Origin: Pseudomonadota bacterium
GTDB taxonomy: Bacteria > Pseudomonadota > Gammaproteobacteria > Xanthomonadales > Rhodanobacteraceae
Assembly (NCBI GenBank): GCA_023388255.1
Contig: JAEWGO010000012.1
Location: forward strand, 180,012 to 244,011
DNA length: 64,000 bases
Reading direction: 5' to 3'
The notes below the pieces were generated by a model. The model was not told where the DNA came from and did no database searches. It saw nothing but the letters and a program-made list of their open reading frames with translations. Made by a program: the position numbers and the translations under genes. How positions within the stretch are numbered: position 1 is the stretch's first letter; each line of letters opens with the position of its first letter. Below are positions 23,935 to 32,981 of the stretch, piece after piece.

Positions 23935-25710
23935 TCAGCCGAACGTGAACGCGTACGCCTGCACGCCGCGATCGAGGAATTCGATTTCGAACAATCGGTC
24001 GCGGACAGCGCCCTTGGCACGGACCAACTGATACAGACGGTGTTCGGACACGACGCCATCGCCGTTGCCGTCGGTGTCGACGCCATGGTCGTCAGCAGGC
24101 GACTGGCCATCGATGCGCACGCGGAAGCGGATCGGCTTGCCGTCTGGGCCGGGGCCGAGCACAAGGTGCAGGTCGCGCGCGTGGAAGCGGTAAGTGATGC
24201 GCCCGCCTGCGGCGTCGAGCACCGCGTTTTCGGCGCCCATGCTCCAGTTGCCGGCGAGTGCCCATTGGTTCGGAGCGAGGCTGGCCGGTGCCACATAGTC
24301 GTTCGGCGTGTCCGGCAGTGCGCCGCCTGGCGATGCGAAGTTCTCCGCACGCTCGAAGCCGATGTAGGTTTCGGGCGACTGCACGTCGGCGGCATCGGAA
24401 GGGAGTTCCGCACCGCTGGCCTGCGTTTCCACCATTCCGCCCGGCATTGCCGCGTGGCCGGCTTCGGCGAGCAATTGCCGGATCACCGCCTCGGATCCGG
24501 CGTATTCACCTTCGCCGAAATGGTGGTGCCGGATGCGACCCTGCGCGTCGATGAAATAGTGCGCGGGCCAGTATTCGTTGTTGAACGCGCGCCAGATCGC
24601 ATAGTCGTTGTCGACCGCGACGGGATAGTCGATCTTCAGTTCGCCGACCGCGCGGCGCACGTTGTCGAGGTTCTTCTCGAACGCGAATTCGGGCGCGTGC
24701 ACGCCGACTACGACAAGCCCCTGATCTTTGTATTTGTCGGCCCAGGCGCGGACGTACGGCAGCGAGCGCAGGCAATTGATGCACGAATACGTCCAGAAAT
24801 CGACGAGGACGACCTTGCCGCGCAGGTCGTTCGCGGTGAGCGGCTTCGAGTTCAGCCACTCGACCGCGCCGTCGAGCGGCGGCATCGACCCCTCGACCGG
24901 CAGGGTGGCCGCGGTCCTGTCGGGTTTTGCGGACATCATCATCGCGCTGCCGGTTGTCGCTGCCTGCATCGCGGTATTCGAATCGCTGGCACGCGGATGG
25001 ATCGCGTCGACCAGCGCGCTTTCGAGATGGCCTGTGCTGGCCAGTGAAACCCGACTCAGCAAGCCGGTGTCGAGTCCGAGGGCGATCGCTGCGACGCCGG
25101 CCAGCACCGCGACGCCGAGGCCGCGGCGTATCCATTCGCCGGCGCCCAACGATTGCTTCATCGCCGCGAACACGCGACCGCCAATCACCAGCGCCAGTGC
25201 AAGAGACGTCGCCGCCCCTGCTGCATAGGCGAGCAACAGCAAGGACGTTCCGACGTTCGCACCGTGCAGGGCCGCGCCGGTCAGCAGCAGGCCGAGAATC
25301 GGACCGGCGCACGGTGCCCACAGCAAACCCGTCGCGATGCCCAGCAGGAATGAGGGCAGCACGCTGCCGCTATCATTGTCCGCCGACTGCGACAGGCGTG
25401 CGCCGATCGCGACCAGCGGGCGGGCGAAGCGGTCGGCAAGGCTCGGCAGCAGCAAGGTAAGGCCGAAGAACGCGAGCACCACCAAGGCGATCAGACGTCC
25501 GTACTGGTTCGCCTGCACGGCCCAGCCACCACCGACAGCGGCGAGTGTGGCGACGATAGCGAAGGTCAGCGCCATGCCGCACAGCAACGGCAGGCTGCTG
25601 CGCAGGAACGGCTGGCCGGCGCGTGCGAAGACGAACGGCAGCACCGGCAGGATGCACGGACTCAGGATCGTGAGTACACCGCCGAGATAGGCGAGAACGA
25701 GCAGCAGCAT
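23935..25710 (-). CDS. dipZ: DipZ-like thiol:disulfide interchange protein (CcdA plus thioredoxin)
   Basis: 591 residues. Residues 1-220 are a CcdA/DsbD-type membrane domain with the paired cysteines in SPCILP (C19) and APCAGP (C134). A linker follows, then a periplasmic thioredoxin-like domain with CINC (C310-C313) and VVLVDFWTYSCINCLRSLPY. The last 190 residues form a carbohydrate-binding-like beta domain seen in mycobacterial DipZ. The protein carries electrons from cytoplasmic thioredoxin across the membrane to periplasmic targets. Between msrB and msrA it is the obvious reductant for both. GGAAGGA precedes ATG 25710, and msrB ends 24 bp upstream. Confidence 0.9.
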   Translation of the reverse strand: MLLLVLAYLGGVLTILSPCILPVLPFVFARAGQPFLRSSLPLLCGMALTFAIVATLAAVGGGWAVQANQYGRLIALVVLAFFGLTLLLPSLADRFARPLVAIGARLSQSADNDSGSVLPSFLLGIATGLLWAPCAGPILGLLLTGAALHGANVGTSLLLLAYAAGAATSLALALVIGGRVFAAMKQSLGAGEWIRRGLGVAVLAGVAAIALGLDTGLLSRVSLASTGHLESALVDAIHPRASDSNTAMQAATTGSAMMMSAKPDRTAATLPVEGSMPPLDGAVEWLNSKPLTANDLRGKVVLVDFWTYSCINCLRSLPYVRAWADKYKDQGLVVVGVHAPEFAFEKNLDNVRRAVGELKIDYPVAVDNDYAIWRAFNNEYWPAHYFIDAQGRIRHHHFGEGEYAGSEAVIRQLLAEAGHAAMPGGMVETQASGAELPSDAADVQSPETYIGFERAENFASPGGALPDTPNDYVAPASLAPNQWALAGNWSMGAENAVLDAAGGRITYRFHARDLHLVLGPGPDGKPIRFRVRIDGQSPADDHGVDTDGNGDGVVSEHRLYQLVRAKGAVRDRLFEIEFLDRGVQAYAFTFG

Positions 25711-25734
25711 GTGGATTCCTTCCGATGTGGGGTT

Positions 25735-26277
25735 TCAGGTCGCGGGTTTGAACTGCAACGCCAGTCCATTCATGCAGTAGCGCAATCCGGTCGGCCGCGG
25801 GCCGTCGTCGAAGACATGGCCGAGATGGCTGCCGCACCGGCGGCAGTGGATTGCGGTGCGCAGCATGCCGAGCGAGGTATCGCTCGCCTCGCCGACCGCA
25901 TGCGGCAGCGGTTGCCAGAAGCTCGGCCAACCGGTTCCGCTGTCGAACTTGGTTTTCGACGAATACAGATCGAGATCGCAGCCGGCGCAGGCATATACGC
26001 CGTTGCGATGCTCGTGGTCGAGCGGGCTGCTGAAAGGAGGTTCGGTCGCGGCCTGGCGCAGCACGGCATACTGGTCGGCGCTGAGCAGCGCGCGCCACTC
26101 CGCATCGGTATGCGTGACTTCGAAATGCTCGATTGCAGCTGCGCGCGCCTGCGGCATTTTCCCGTTGCGCAGGACGATGGCGACTGCAGTCGCCAGCAAT
26201 GCGGCGCCGCCACCGAGCAGCAAACGCCGGCGCCCCGGGTCTGCAACGTCGATACTCCCGCGCGACCTGTTCATCAT
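25735..26277 (-). CDS. msrB: Exported peptide-methionine (R)-S-oxide reductase MsrB
   Basis: 180 residues from ATG 26277, with AAAGAGG 6 nt upstream; the frame open to 26358 is not supported. The N terminus GRRRLLLGGGAALLATAVAI looks like a Tat or signal-anchor sequence, placing the enzyme in the periplasm. The MsrB domain is complete: zinc cysteines CAGC (C97/C100) and CRRC (C145/C148), SGTGWPSF, GHVFDDGP, and catalytic cysteine in RYCMN (C168). It reduces methionine-R-sulfoxide, complementing MsrA. It heads the msrB-dipZ-msrA operon. Confidence 0.92.
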   Translation of the reverse strand: MMNRSRGSIDVADPGRRRLLLGGGAALLATAVAIVLRNGKMPQARAAAIEHFEVTHTDAEWRALLSADQYAVLRQAATEPPFSSPLDHEHRNGVYACAGCDLDLYSSKTKFDSGTGWPSFWQPLPHAVGEASDTSLGMLRTAIHCRRCGSHLGHVFDDGPRPTGLRYCMNGLALQFKPAT

Positions 26278-26476
26278 GTCGAACCTCTTTATCGGATGCG
26301 GATGAAGCACAACGGAGCGGGTTTTCGCCATGCGGCGCGCGAAACCATCGACGCGCATTCAGACCGGACGGATATCCGATCCATTTCGCGAAACGCCGCA
26401 CACGCATTCGAGATGCGTTCATGATGACCTTCCCGTGTCAGGATTCGGGCGTCGAGAACCGGATGTGCCGGATCGC

Positions 26477-26504
26477 TTGCGTCGATGCTGCGCCGCGACA
26501 TAAT
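26477..26504 (+). promoter_or_regulatory. Candidate promoter of the serC operon
   Basis: TTGCGT and CATAAT are separated by 16 bp, ending 26 nt before the serC start. This would give a short leader for the long serC-serA-pheA-hisC-aroA transcript. Confidence 0.4.
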
Positions 26505-26530
26505 CTGCGTCCTCCGCCAAGGAGGTTGCC

Positions 26531-27613
26531 GTGACCCGTGGATACAACTTCAGCGCCGGCCCGGCGGCGCTGCCGGAAGAGGTGCTGCGTCAGGCGCAGG
26601 CCGAACTGCTCGAATGGGGCGGTGCGCGCGCGTCGGTAATGGAGATCAGCCATCGCGGCAAGGACTTCATCGCACTTGCCGAGGAAGCCGAACACGACCT
26701 GCGCGATTTGCTGGCGGTACCGGCGAACTACAAGGTGTTGTTCCAGCAGGGCGGCGCGACGCAGCATTTCGCGCAGATTCCGATGAACTTCGCGCGCCGC
26801 GAGCGGACGGTCGACTACGTGTTGACCGGCGACTGGAGCGACAAGGCCGCCAAGGAAGCGAAGGCGCTGGCGCAGGTGCGCATCGCCGCGACATCGGCGG
26901 CGACGAACTACGATCGCATCCCGGCACGCGCTTCGTGGGATCTCGATCCAAACGCAGCCTACGTCCACATCGCGACCAACGAGACCATCCGTGGCGTCGA
27001 GTTCCACGAAGTGCCGGACGTCGGTGCGGTGCCGCTGATCGGCGACGTATCCTCGACGGTCCTGTCGCGGCCGCTCGACGTCTCGAAATACGCGCTGCTG
27101 TATGCCGGTGCGCAGAAGAACATCGGCCCGTCCGGCCTGGTCGTGATGATCGTGCGCGACGACCTGCTCGAATGCTGCCCTAAGGACATCCCGAAGATCT
27201 TCAACTACGCCGAGCACGCCGCGCAGGGCTCGATGCTGAACACGCCGAACACCTGGGGCTGGTATCTGGCCGGACTCGTGTTCAAGTGGGTCAAAAAGCA
27301 CGGCGGCGTCGCCGCGATGGGCGAACGCAACCGCGCCAAAGCGGAACTGCTGTACGGCTACATCGATGGGTCGGGTTATTACAGGAACCCGGTCGAGAAA
27401 TCCGCGCGTTCGTGGATGAATGTGCCTTTCACGTTGCCGAACGCGGAGCTCGATGGCGCGTTCCTGAAGGAATCGGAAGCGGCTGGCCTGCTCGCGCTGA
27501 AGGGCCATCGCGCGGTTGGCGGCATGCGTGCCTCGATCTACAACGCGATGCCGCTCGAAGGCGTGCAGGCGCTGGTGGACTTCATGCGCGACTTCGCCAA
27601 GCGAAACGGTTGA
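26531..27613 (+). CDS. serC: Phosphoserine aminotransferase
   Basis: 360 residues from GTG 26531, with a perfect AAGGAGG 5 nt upstream. It is a class V aminotransferase with the SerC hallmarks: N-terminal YNFSAGPAALPEEVL, SHRGKDF, FQQGGATQHFAQIPMN, TGDWSDKAAKEAK, and the pyridoxal-phosphate lysine in AGAQKNIGPSG (K196). It converts 3-phosphohydroxypyruvate and glutamate to phosphoserine; it can also serve pyridoxine synthesis. It is the first gene of the serine/aromatic run and is followed by serA after a repeat-bearing 147-bp gap. Confidence 0.96.
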   Translation: MTRGYNFSAGPAALPEEVLRQAQAELLEWGGARASVMEISHRGKDFIALAEEAEHDLRDLLAVPANYKVLFQQGGATQHFAQIPMNFARRERTVDYVLTGDWSDKAAKEAKALAQVRIAATSAATNYDRIPARASWDLDPNAAYVHIATNETIRGVEFHEVPDVGAVPLIGDVSSTVLSRPLDVSKYALLYAGAQKNIGPSGLVVMIVRDDLLECCPKDIPKIFNYAEHAAQGSMLNTPNTWGWYLAGLVFKWVKKHGGVAAMGERNRAKAELLYGYIDGSGYYRNPVEKSARSWMNVPFTLPNAELDGAFLKESEAAGLLALKGHRAVGGMRASIYNAMPLEGVQALVDFMRDFAKRNG

Positions 27614-27639
27614 ATTTCCACCTATTCCACTTTGCTGCG

Positions 27640-27743
27640 GTCATCCCGGCGAAAGCCGGTATCCGGCTTGCTTCCGGATGTCGTTCAAATGGATGACCGG
27701 CCTTCGGCCGTTGCAACCCGCTTCCGGCCATCGCCGGAATGAC
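27640..27743. repeat. MITE-like palindromic repeat between serC and serA
   Basis: About 104 bp bounded by terminal inverted repeats GTCATCCCGGCG and CGCCGGAATGAC (11 of 12 matching), with an inner CCGGC-GAAA-GCCGG hairpin. It fits the widespread GTCATCCCGGCGAAAGCCGG intergenic repeat type. Related copies are at 46817-46889 and 41717-41742. It carries no gene. Confidence 0.75.
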
Positions 27744-27760
27744 GCGCCACCGGAGTTCCC

Positions 27761-28927
27761 ATGTTCAAGATCCAGACCCTCAACAACATCTCGCGCAACG
27801 GCCTCGATCGCCTGCCGGCGAATCTGTACAGCGCCGCCAATGACGTTGCCGATCCGGACGCGGTGCTGGTCCGTTCTGCGGACATGCACAAGACGCCGAT
27901 CGCGGCGAGCGTGAAAGCCGTCGCGCGCGCCGGAGCCGGCACCAACAACATTCCGGTCGCGGAGCTTTCCGCGCGCGGCGTGCCGGTGTTCAACGCGCCG
28001 GGGGCGAACGCGAATGCGGTCAAGGAACTCGTCGTCGCCAGCATGCTGCTGGCGGCGCGCAACATCGCCGACGCGCTCGGTTTCGTGCAACAACTCGAAG
28101 CCTCGGATGAGCTGCATCACAAGGTCGAGGCCGAGAAGAAGCGTTTCGTCGGTTCCGAACTCTCGGGCAAGACGCTTGGCGTGGTCGGCCTCGGCGCGAT
28201 CGGCGTCAAGGTTGCGAATGCGGCTTACGCACTCGGCATGCGCGTGGTCGGCTTCGATCCGCACATGACTGTCGACGGCGCCTGGCAGTTGTCGTCCGAG
28301 GTCGCCAAGGCCGGTTCGCTCAACGAGCTGTTTGCGGCGTCGGACTACCTGACATTCCATGTTCCGCTCAACGACAAGACACGCGGCGTGTTTGGCGCGC
28401 AGGCGCTGGAACATGTCCGTCCCGGCATCGTGCTGCTGAACTTCGCGCGCGAAGGCATCGTCGACGCGGCTGTGCTGCGTAGTGGACTCGCGGACGGCCG
28501 CATTGGCCGCTACGTCTCCGATTTCCCGGAAGCCGATCTGCTGGCGAATCCGCGCGTAATCGCACTCCCGCATCTGGGTGCGTCGACTGGCGAAGCGGAA
28601 GAGAATTGCGCGGTGATGGTCGTCGACCAACTGCGTGATTTTCTCGAAAACGGCAATGTGCGCAATTCGGTGAACTTCCCGGAGACGCGCATGGCGCGTA
28701 CCGGCCATGCGCGCATCTGCATCGCCAACAGCAACCGGCCGAACATGATCGGCCAGCTTTCGCATGTGCTCGGCGAGGCCGGTGTCAACATCGCACAGAT
28801 GCTCAACGCGTCGCGCGGCGATCTCGCCTACAGCCTGATCGACGCCGATTCTCCTGTGCCCGATACGTTGGCGGCGGCGATCGCCGCGATCGACGGCATC
28901 CTCTCTGTACGCGTGATCGGAAATTGA
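27761..28927 (+). CDS. serA: D-3-phosphoglycerate dehydrogenase
   Basis: 388 residues. The NAD-binding core carries GVVGLGAIGVKVANAAYALGM, the active-site arginine in NFAREGIVD, the glutamate in DFPEADL, and the histidine in LPHLGASTGEAE. The last 70 residues form an ACT domain (NRPNMIGQLSHVLGEAGVNIAQM), the usual serine-feedback site. It oxidises 3-phosphoglycerate to phosphohydroxypyruvate, the substrate of SerC, which is encoded just upstream. The short form without an extra regulatory domain is typical of Xanthomonadales. It ends 1 bp before pheA. Confidence 0.93.
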   Translation: MFKIQTLNNISRNGLDRLPANLYSAANDVADPDAVLVRSADMHKTPIAASVKAVARAGAGTNNIPVAELSARGVPVFNAPGANANAVKELVVASMLLAARNIADALGFVQQLEASDELHHKVEAEKKRFVGSELSGKTLGVVGLGAIGVKVANAAYALGMRVVGFDPHMTVDGAWQLSSEVAKAGSLNELFAASDYLTFHVPLNDKTRGVFGAQALEHVRPGIVLLNFAREGIVDAAVLRSGLADGRIGRYVSDFPEADLLANPRVIALPHLGASTGEAEENCAVMVVDQLRDFLENGNVRNSVNFPETRMARTGHARICIANSNRPNMIGQLSHVLGEAGVNIAQMLNASRGDLAYSLIDADSPVPDTLAAAIAAIDGILSVRVIGN

Positions 28928-28928
28928 A

Positions 28929-30038
28929 ATGAGCGATGAAAACGAAGAAGGCGGCGCCGTACCCGACTTGGGCGAAGTGCGCACACGCATCGATGGCATC
29001 GACCGCCAGATCCAGGCGCTGATCGCCGAGCGCGCGAACTTCGCGCATCAGGTCGGCAGGGCCAAGGGCAAGCTCGCGGCAGCGGTCGACTACTACCGGC
29101 CAGAACGCGAGGCGCAGGTGCTGCGCATGGTCGTCGACCGCAACGAAGGCCCGCTCAGCGACGAACTGCTCGTACACGTGTTTCGCGAAATCATGTCCGC
29201 CTGCCTCGCGCAGCAGGAGCCGTTGAAGATCGGCTATCTCGGTCCGGAAGGCACCTTCAGCCAGCAGGCCGTGCACAAGAATTTCGGCCGCTCGGCGCAT
29301 GGCTTGCCGATGGCGAGCATCGAGGAAGTGTTCCAGGAAGTCGAAGCCGGCAACGCGGATTTCGGCGTGGTGCCGGTCGAAAACTCGGGACAGGGCACGA
29401 TCCAGGTCACGCTCGACATGTTCCTGACTTCGAACCTCAAGATCTGCGGCGAAGTGGAGCTACGCGTGCATCAGTATCTTCTGTCGCGCTCGGGCCGCAT
29501 CGAGGACATCGAGCGCATCTACGCGCATCCGCAATCATTCGCGCAGACGCAGGCGTGGCTGCGCGGCAACCTGCCGAAGGTCGAGAAGATTCCGGTGTCG
29601 AGCAACGCCGAGGGCGCGCGCCGTGCACGCAACGCGGAGGATGCGGCTGCGATCGCCGGTGAATCGGCCGGCCTCGTGTATGGACTGAAGAAAGTCATCA
29701 TCGGTTCGATCGAGGATCATGCCGACAACACGACGCGCTTCCTTGTACTTGGGAGGCAATTGTTCCCGCCGTCCGGCCACGACCGCACCTCGGTGCTGGT
29801 CTTCATCAAAGACCAGCCAGGCGCTTTGTTCAATGTGCTCAGCCCGTTCGCGCGGCATGGCATCAGCATGAATCGCATCGAGTCGCGGCCTTCGCACCAG
29901 GCGAAATGGGAGTACGGGTTCTTCATCGATCTCGCCGGGCACGTCGAGGATGACGCAATGAAGCTCGCGCTGGCTGAACTCGGCGCGCATGCGGCGCAGA
30001 TCAAGGTGCTCGGTTCGTACCCGGTCGCCGTGCCGTGA
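28929..30038 (+). CDS. pheA: Bifunctional chorismate mutase/prephenate dehydratase
   Basis: 369 residues. An AroQ chorismate mutase domain spans about 15-95 (RTRIDGIDRQIQALIAERANFAHQVGRAKG). Prephenate dehydratase spans about 98-275 (IGYLGPEGTFSQQAV; VPVENSGQGTIQVTLDM; NTTRFLVLG with the essential threonine). A C-terminal ACT domain (GALFNVLSPFARHGISMNRIESRPS) binds phenylalanine for feedback. It makes phenylpyruvate from chorismate. It starts 1 bp after serA and overlaps hisC by 4 nt. No leader-peptide attenuator is visible, consistent with an internal operon position. Confidence 0.95.
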   Translation: MSDENEEGGAVPDLGEVRTRIDGIDRQIQALIAERANFAHQVGRAKGKLAAAVDYYRPEREAQVLRMVVDRNEGPLSDELLVHVFREIMSACLAQQEPLKIGYLGPEGTFSQQAVHKNFGRSAHGLPMASIEEVFQEVEAGNADFGVVPVENSGQGTIQVTLDMFLTSNLKICGEVELRVHQYLLSRSGRIEDIERIYAHPQSFAQTQAWLRGNLPKVEKIPVSSNAEGARRARNAEDAAAIAGESAGLVYGLKKVIIGSIEDHADNTTRFLVLGRQLFPPSGHDRTSVLVFIKDQPGALFNVLSPFARHGISMNRIESRPSHQAKWEYGFFIDLAGHVEDDAMKLALAELGAHAAQIKVLGSYPVAVP

Positions 30039-31168
30039 GCGCGCAGCCTTCGCGGGACGAGGAGATCTTCGACGCAACGAAACTTGCCAATTCCGCGACC
30101 GCGGCGCTGCGCGCGTACGATCCCGGCCATGATCTGCCCGCGCTGCGCCTGCGCTTCGGCGCGCAGATTGCCGAGCTTGGTTCGAACGAGAATCCGATCG
30201 GGCCGAGTCCGCGTGCACTTGAGGCGATGCGCGCATCGCTGGCCGACACCTTTCGCTATCCCGATCCGCGCGGCGCGGCATTGAAAGTCGCGTTGTCGCG
30301 CCAGCTCGACGTCGATGTCGGGCGGATCGCGCTCGGCAACGGCTCGCACGAACTGCTGATGATGCTTGCGCAATGCTTCGCCGATGCGCAGCATTCGGTC
30401 GTGTTCTCGCAATACGGTTTCGCGGTGTTTCCGATCGCGACCGCCGCAGCCGGCGCCCAGCCGATCCGCGTACCGGCGCTGCCGCGCAGTCATGCGACGG
30501 CTCCGCTCGGCCATGATCTCGATGCGATTGCCGCCGCCGTGCGCGGCGACACGCGCCTGATCTATCTCGCCAATCCGAACAACCCGACCGGGACCTGGTT
30601 CGACGATACCTCGCTCGAAGCGTTCCTTGCGCGCGTGCCGCGCGACGCACTAGTCGTCGTCGACGAGGCGTACCACGAGTATGTCGACACGCCGGGGCTG
30701 GGCAGCGCGCTGCGGTTCATCGGCAACCATCCGAATTTGGTCGTCGCGCGCACGTTTTCGAAGGCCTATGCGCTGGCCGGCTTGCGCATCGGCTATATCG
30801 TCGCGCATCCGAGCGTCGTCGCCGTGCTGGAACGCTTGCGCGAATCGTTCAATGTCAACAGCGTCGCGCTCGCCGCTGCGGAAGCGGCGCTGGCCGATCG
30901 CAAGCATCTCTCATGCGTTCGCGCGTTCAACACCGACGAGCGACATTGGCTGGCCGATGCACTGGCCGCGCGCGGCCTTGCAAGCCTGCCATCGCAGACG
31001 AATTTCCTGCTGGTCGACCTCGGTCGCGACGCGTCGGAGCTGGAACGCCACTTGTTCCAGCGTGGCGTGATCGTGCGCCCGATGGGCGGCTACGGCCTGC
31101 CTCAGACGCTGCGCATCAGCATTGGCAGTCGCGTCGAGAACCAGCGGTTGCTGGACGCGTTGCCATGA
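30035..31168 (+). CDS. hisC: Histidinol-phosphate aminotransferase family protein
   Basis: 377 residues from GTG 30035, which overlaps the pheA stop (GTGA). It is a fold-type I aminotransferase with SNENPIGPSPRALEAM, LGNGSHELL, LANPNNPTGTWFD, and the pyridoxal-phosphate lysine in FSKAYALAGLRIGY (K243). In this position the enzyme (HisC2) may act on histidinol phosphate, on aromatic 2-oxo acids, or both. There are no his biosynthesis genes nearby, so an aromatic aminotransferase role is plausible. It overlaps the next, unknown gene by 4 nt. Confidence 0.9.
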   Translation: MSAQPSRDEEIFDATKLANSATAALRAYDPGHDLPALRLRFGAQIAELGSNENPIGPSPRALEAMRASLADTFRYPDPRGAALKVALSRQLDVDVGRIALGNGSHELLMMLAQCFADAQHSVVFSQYGFAVFPIATAAAGAQPIRVPALPRSHATAPLGHDLDAIAAAVRGDTRLIYLANPNNPTGTWFDDTSLEAFLARVPRDALVVVDEAYHEYVDTPGLGSALRFIGNHPNLVVARTFSKAYALAGLRIGYIVAHPSVVAVLERLRESFNVNSVALAAAEAALADRKHLSCVRAFNTDERHWLADALAARGLASLPSQTNFLLVDLGRDASELERHLFQRGVIVRPMGGYGLPQTLRISIGSRVENQRLLDALP

Positions 31169-31677
31169 GCGCAGCGCGTTTCTTCTCCGTCCTTTTGCAG
31201 ATCGTCGGCGCATTGGTGCTGGTTGGCGTTCTCGCCATGGTCGTAGCCGTTTACTTGCAAGCCACGGGAAAATCTCGTGCTTTCGACAACAAAGAACTTT
31301 CCTTCGTTCTGGCTGGCGCCGGTGCGGAACTGACGCAAGCCTGGTCGATCATTCAATCGGCGAAGGGGCCAAGAACTTTCACCGGCGACCACTTCGACTA
31401 TGCATGCATCCAGTTGTCGAAAGCTCCACGACTTGGTCAATGGTGGAAAGTCGAACCAGAGAGTGAGCCGCTCATCATGGACGCACTGGATTTTTCGATC
31501 GATACGGCGATTTCGGAGGGCGCGCGGTGCTTTCCTTCGAAGGAAAGGATCAATACTGCCGAGATTTCGAGAAGGCTCCTTCGGCTCGTTTTGCATGATC
31601 GATTACCGACCGCAGTTGAAGTCATTTTCTACGAGCCATCTTTGAATCGTCTGTACTACACGAGCGAAAAAACGTGA
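31165..31677 (+). CDS. Unknown membrane-anchored protein coupled between hisC and aroA
   Basis: 170 residues from ATG 31165. The start overlaps hisC (ATGA) and the stop overlaps aroA (GTGA), so it is translationally coupled on both sides. Residues 5-32 form one hydrophobic anchor (FFSVLLQIVGALVLVGVLAMVVAVYL). The remaining 138 residues look soluble, probably periplasmic, with two cysteines (YACIQL, ARCFPS) and no family I recognise. GC content is visibly lower than in neighbouring genes, hinting at later insertion or weaker selection. Such exact fitting into a housekeeping operon suggests it is expressed at the same level as hisC and aroA. Confidence 0.75.
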   Translation: MSAARFFSVLLQIVGALVLVGVLAMVVAVYLQATGKSRAFDNKELSFVLAGAGAELTQAWSIIQSAKGPRTFTGDHFDYACIQLSKAPRLGQWWKVEPESEPLIMDALDFSIDTAISEGARCFPSKERINTAEISRRLLRLVLHDRLPTAVEVIFYEPSLNRLYYTSEKT

Positions 31678-32981
31678 GCATCGACTGGGTCAGCCGGCCC
31701 GCAGGCCCGTTGCGTGGCGAAATCACCGTGCCCGGCGACAAGTCGATCTCGCATCGCGCGATCATGCTGGCGGCGCTGGCGGATGGCACGTCGTCCGTCG
31801 ATGGTTTCCTCGAAGGCGAGGATACGCTCGCGACCGCGGCGATCTTCGGTGCGATGGGCGTGCGCATCGAGACTCCTTCCGCGTCGCGGCGCATTGTGCA
31901 CGGCGTTGGTCTGCACGGATTGACGCCGCCCACGGCGCCCCTCGACTGCGGCAACTCTGGCACCGGCATGCGCCTGCTGGCGGGGTTGCTTTCGGGGCAG
32001 CGGTTCGACAGCGTGCTGATCGGCGACGAATCATTGTCGCGCCGTCCGATGCGGCGCGTGATCGAGCCGTTGGTCGCGATGGGTGCGCGTATCGGCGCCG
32101 TTGTCGGTGGCGTGCCGCCCTTGCGTATCGGTGGCGGTGCCGCGCTGAAAGGCGTCGTCAGCATCCCTCCGATCGCCAGCGCGCAGGTCAAGTCGGCGGT
32201 GCTGCTGGCCGGCCTGTACGCAGATGGCGAAACCGAAGTGCGCGAAGTCCATCCGACGCGCGACTACACCGAGCGCATGCTCGCCGCTTTCGGCTGGCCG
32301 GTTGCGTTCGAGCCGGGCAGGGCGCGGCTGTCCGGCGGGCATCGCCTGCGTGCGACCGATGTTGCGGTGCCGACGGATTTCTCGTCCGCCGCATTCTTTC
32401 TGGTCGCGGCGACGCTGGTGCCGGGATCGCGTGTGCTGCTGCGCGCGGTCGGACTCAACCCGCGCCGCACCGGGCTGCTGACCGTGCTGCGCCTGATGGG
32501 CGCCGACATCCGCGAGCACTACGTGCGGGAGCAGGGCGGCGAACGCGTGGCCGATCTCGAAGTGCGCCATGCCCCTCTGCACGGTATCGAAGTGCCGGTC
32601 GAACTCGTGCCGGACATGATCGATGAATTCCCGATCCTGTTCGTCGCGGCGGCGGCGGCGGAAGGCGCCACGACGATCCGGGGCGCGGCCGAGCTGCGCG
32701 TCAAGGAATCGGACCGCATTGCGGTGATGGCGAAGGGATTGGTGCAACTGGCTGCTCGCGTCGAGGAAGTGCCGGACGGTGCCGTGATTCACGGCGGCGA
32801 TCTGCGCGGCGGCTTGGTCGACAGCGCTGGCGACCATCGATGCGCAATGAGTTTCGTTGTGGCAGGGTTGGTCGGATCGGATGCCGTGCGGATCGTCGAC
32901 TGCGCGAACGTCGCTACCTCGTTCCCCGGTTTCGTCGAGCTGGGCAACAAAGTTGGACTTTCCGTCGACGTGGAGACCTGA
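31674..32981 (+). CDS. aroA: 3-phosphoshikimate 1-carboxyvinyltransferase (EPSP synthase)
   Basis: 435 residues from GTG 31674. It has the EPSP-synthase fold motifs VPGDKSISHRAIML (PGDKS at 20-24), GNSGTGMR (G96), RPMRRVIEPL, SAQVK (169-173), NPRRTG, RVKESDR and DHRCAMS. It joins shikimate-3-phosphate and phosphoenolpyruvate in the shikimate pathway. The GDKS and SAQVK motifs resemble class II (CP4/Bacillus-like) enzymes rather than the E. coli class I pattern. RDYTE replaces the class II R-x-H-x-E, and the Gly96-equivalent is unchanged. It is followed by cmk after 168 bp. Confidence 0.95.
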   Translation: MSIDWVSRPAGPLRGEITVPGDKSISHRAIMLAALADGTSSVDGFLEGEDTLATAAIFGAMGVRIETPSASRRIVHGVGLHGLTPPTAPLDCGNSGTGMRLLAGLLSGQRFDSVLIGDESLSRRPMRRVIEPLVAMGARIGAVVGGVPPLRIGGGAALKGVVSIPPIASAQVKSAVLLAGLYADGETEVREVHPTRDYTERMLAAFGWPVAFEPGRARLSGGHRLRATDVAVPTDFSSAAFFLVAATLVPGSRVLLRAVGLNPRRTGLLTVLRLMGADIREHYVREQGGERVADLEVRHAPLHGIEVPVELVPDMIDEFPILFVAAAAAEGATTIRGAAELRVKESDRIAVMAKGLVQLAARVEEVPDGAVIHGGDLRGGLVDSAGDHRCAMSFVVAGLVGSDAVRIVDCANVATSFPGFVELGNKVGLSVDVET

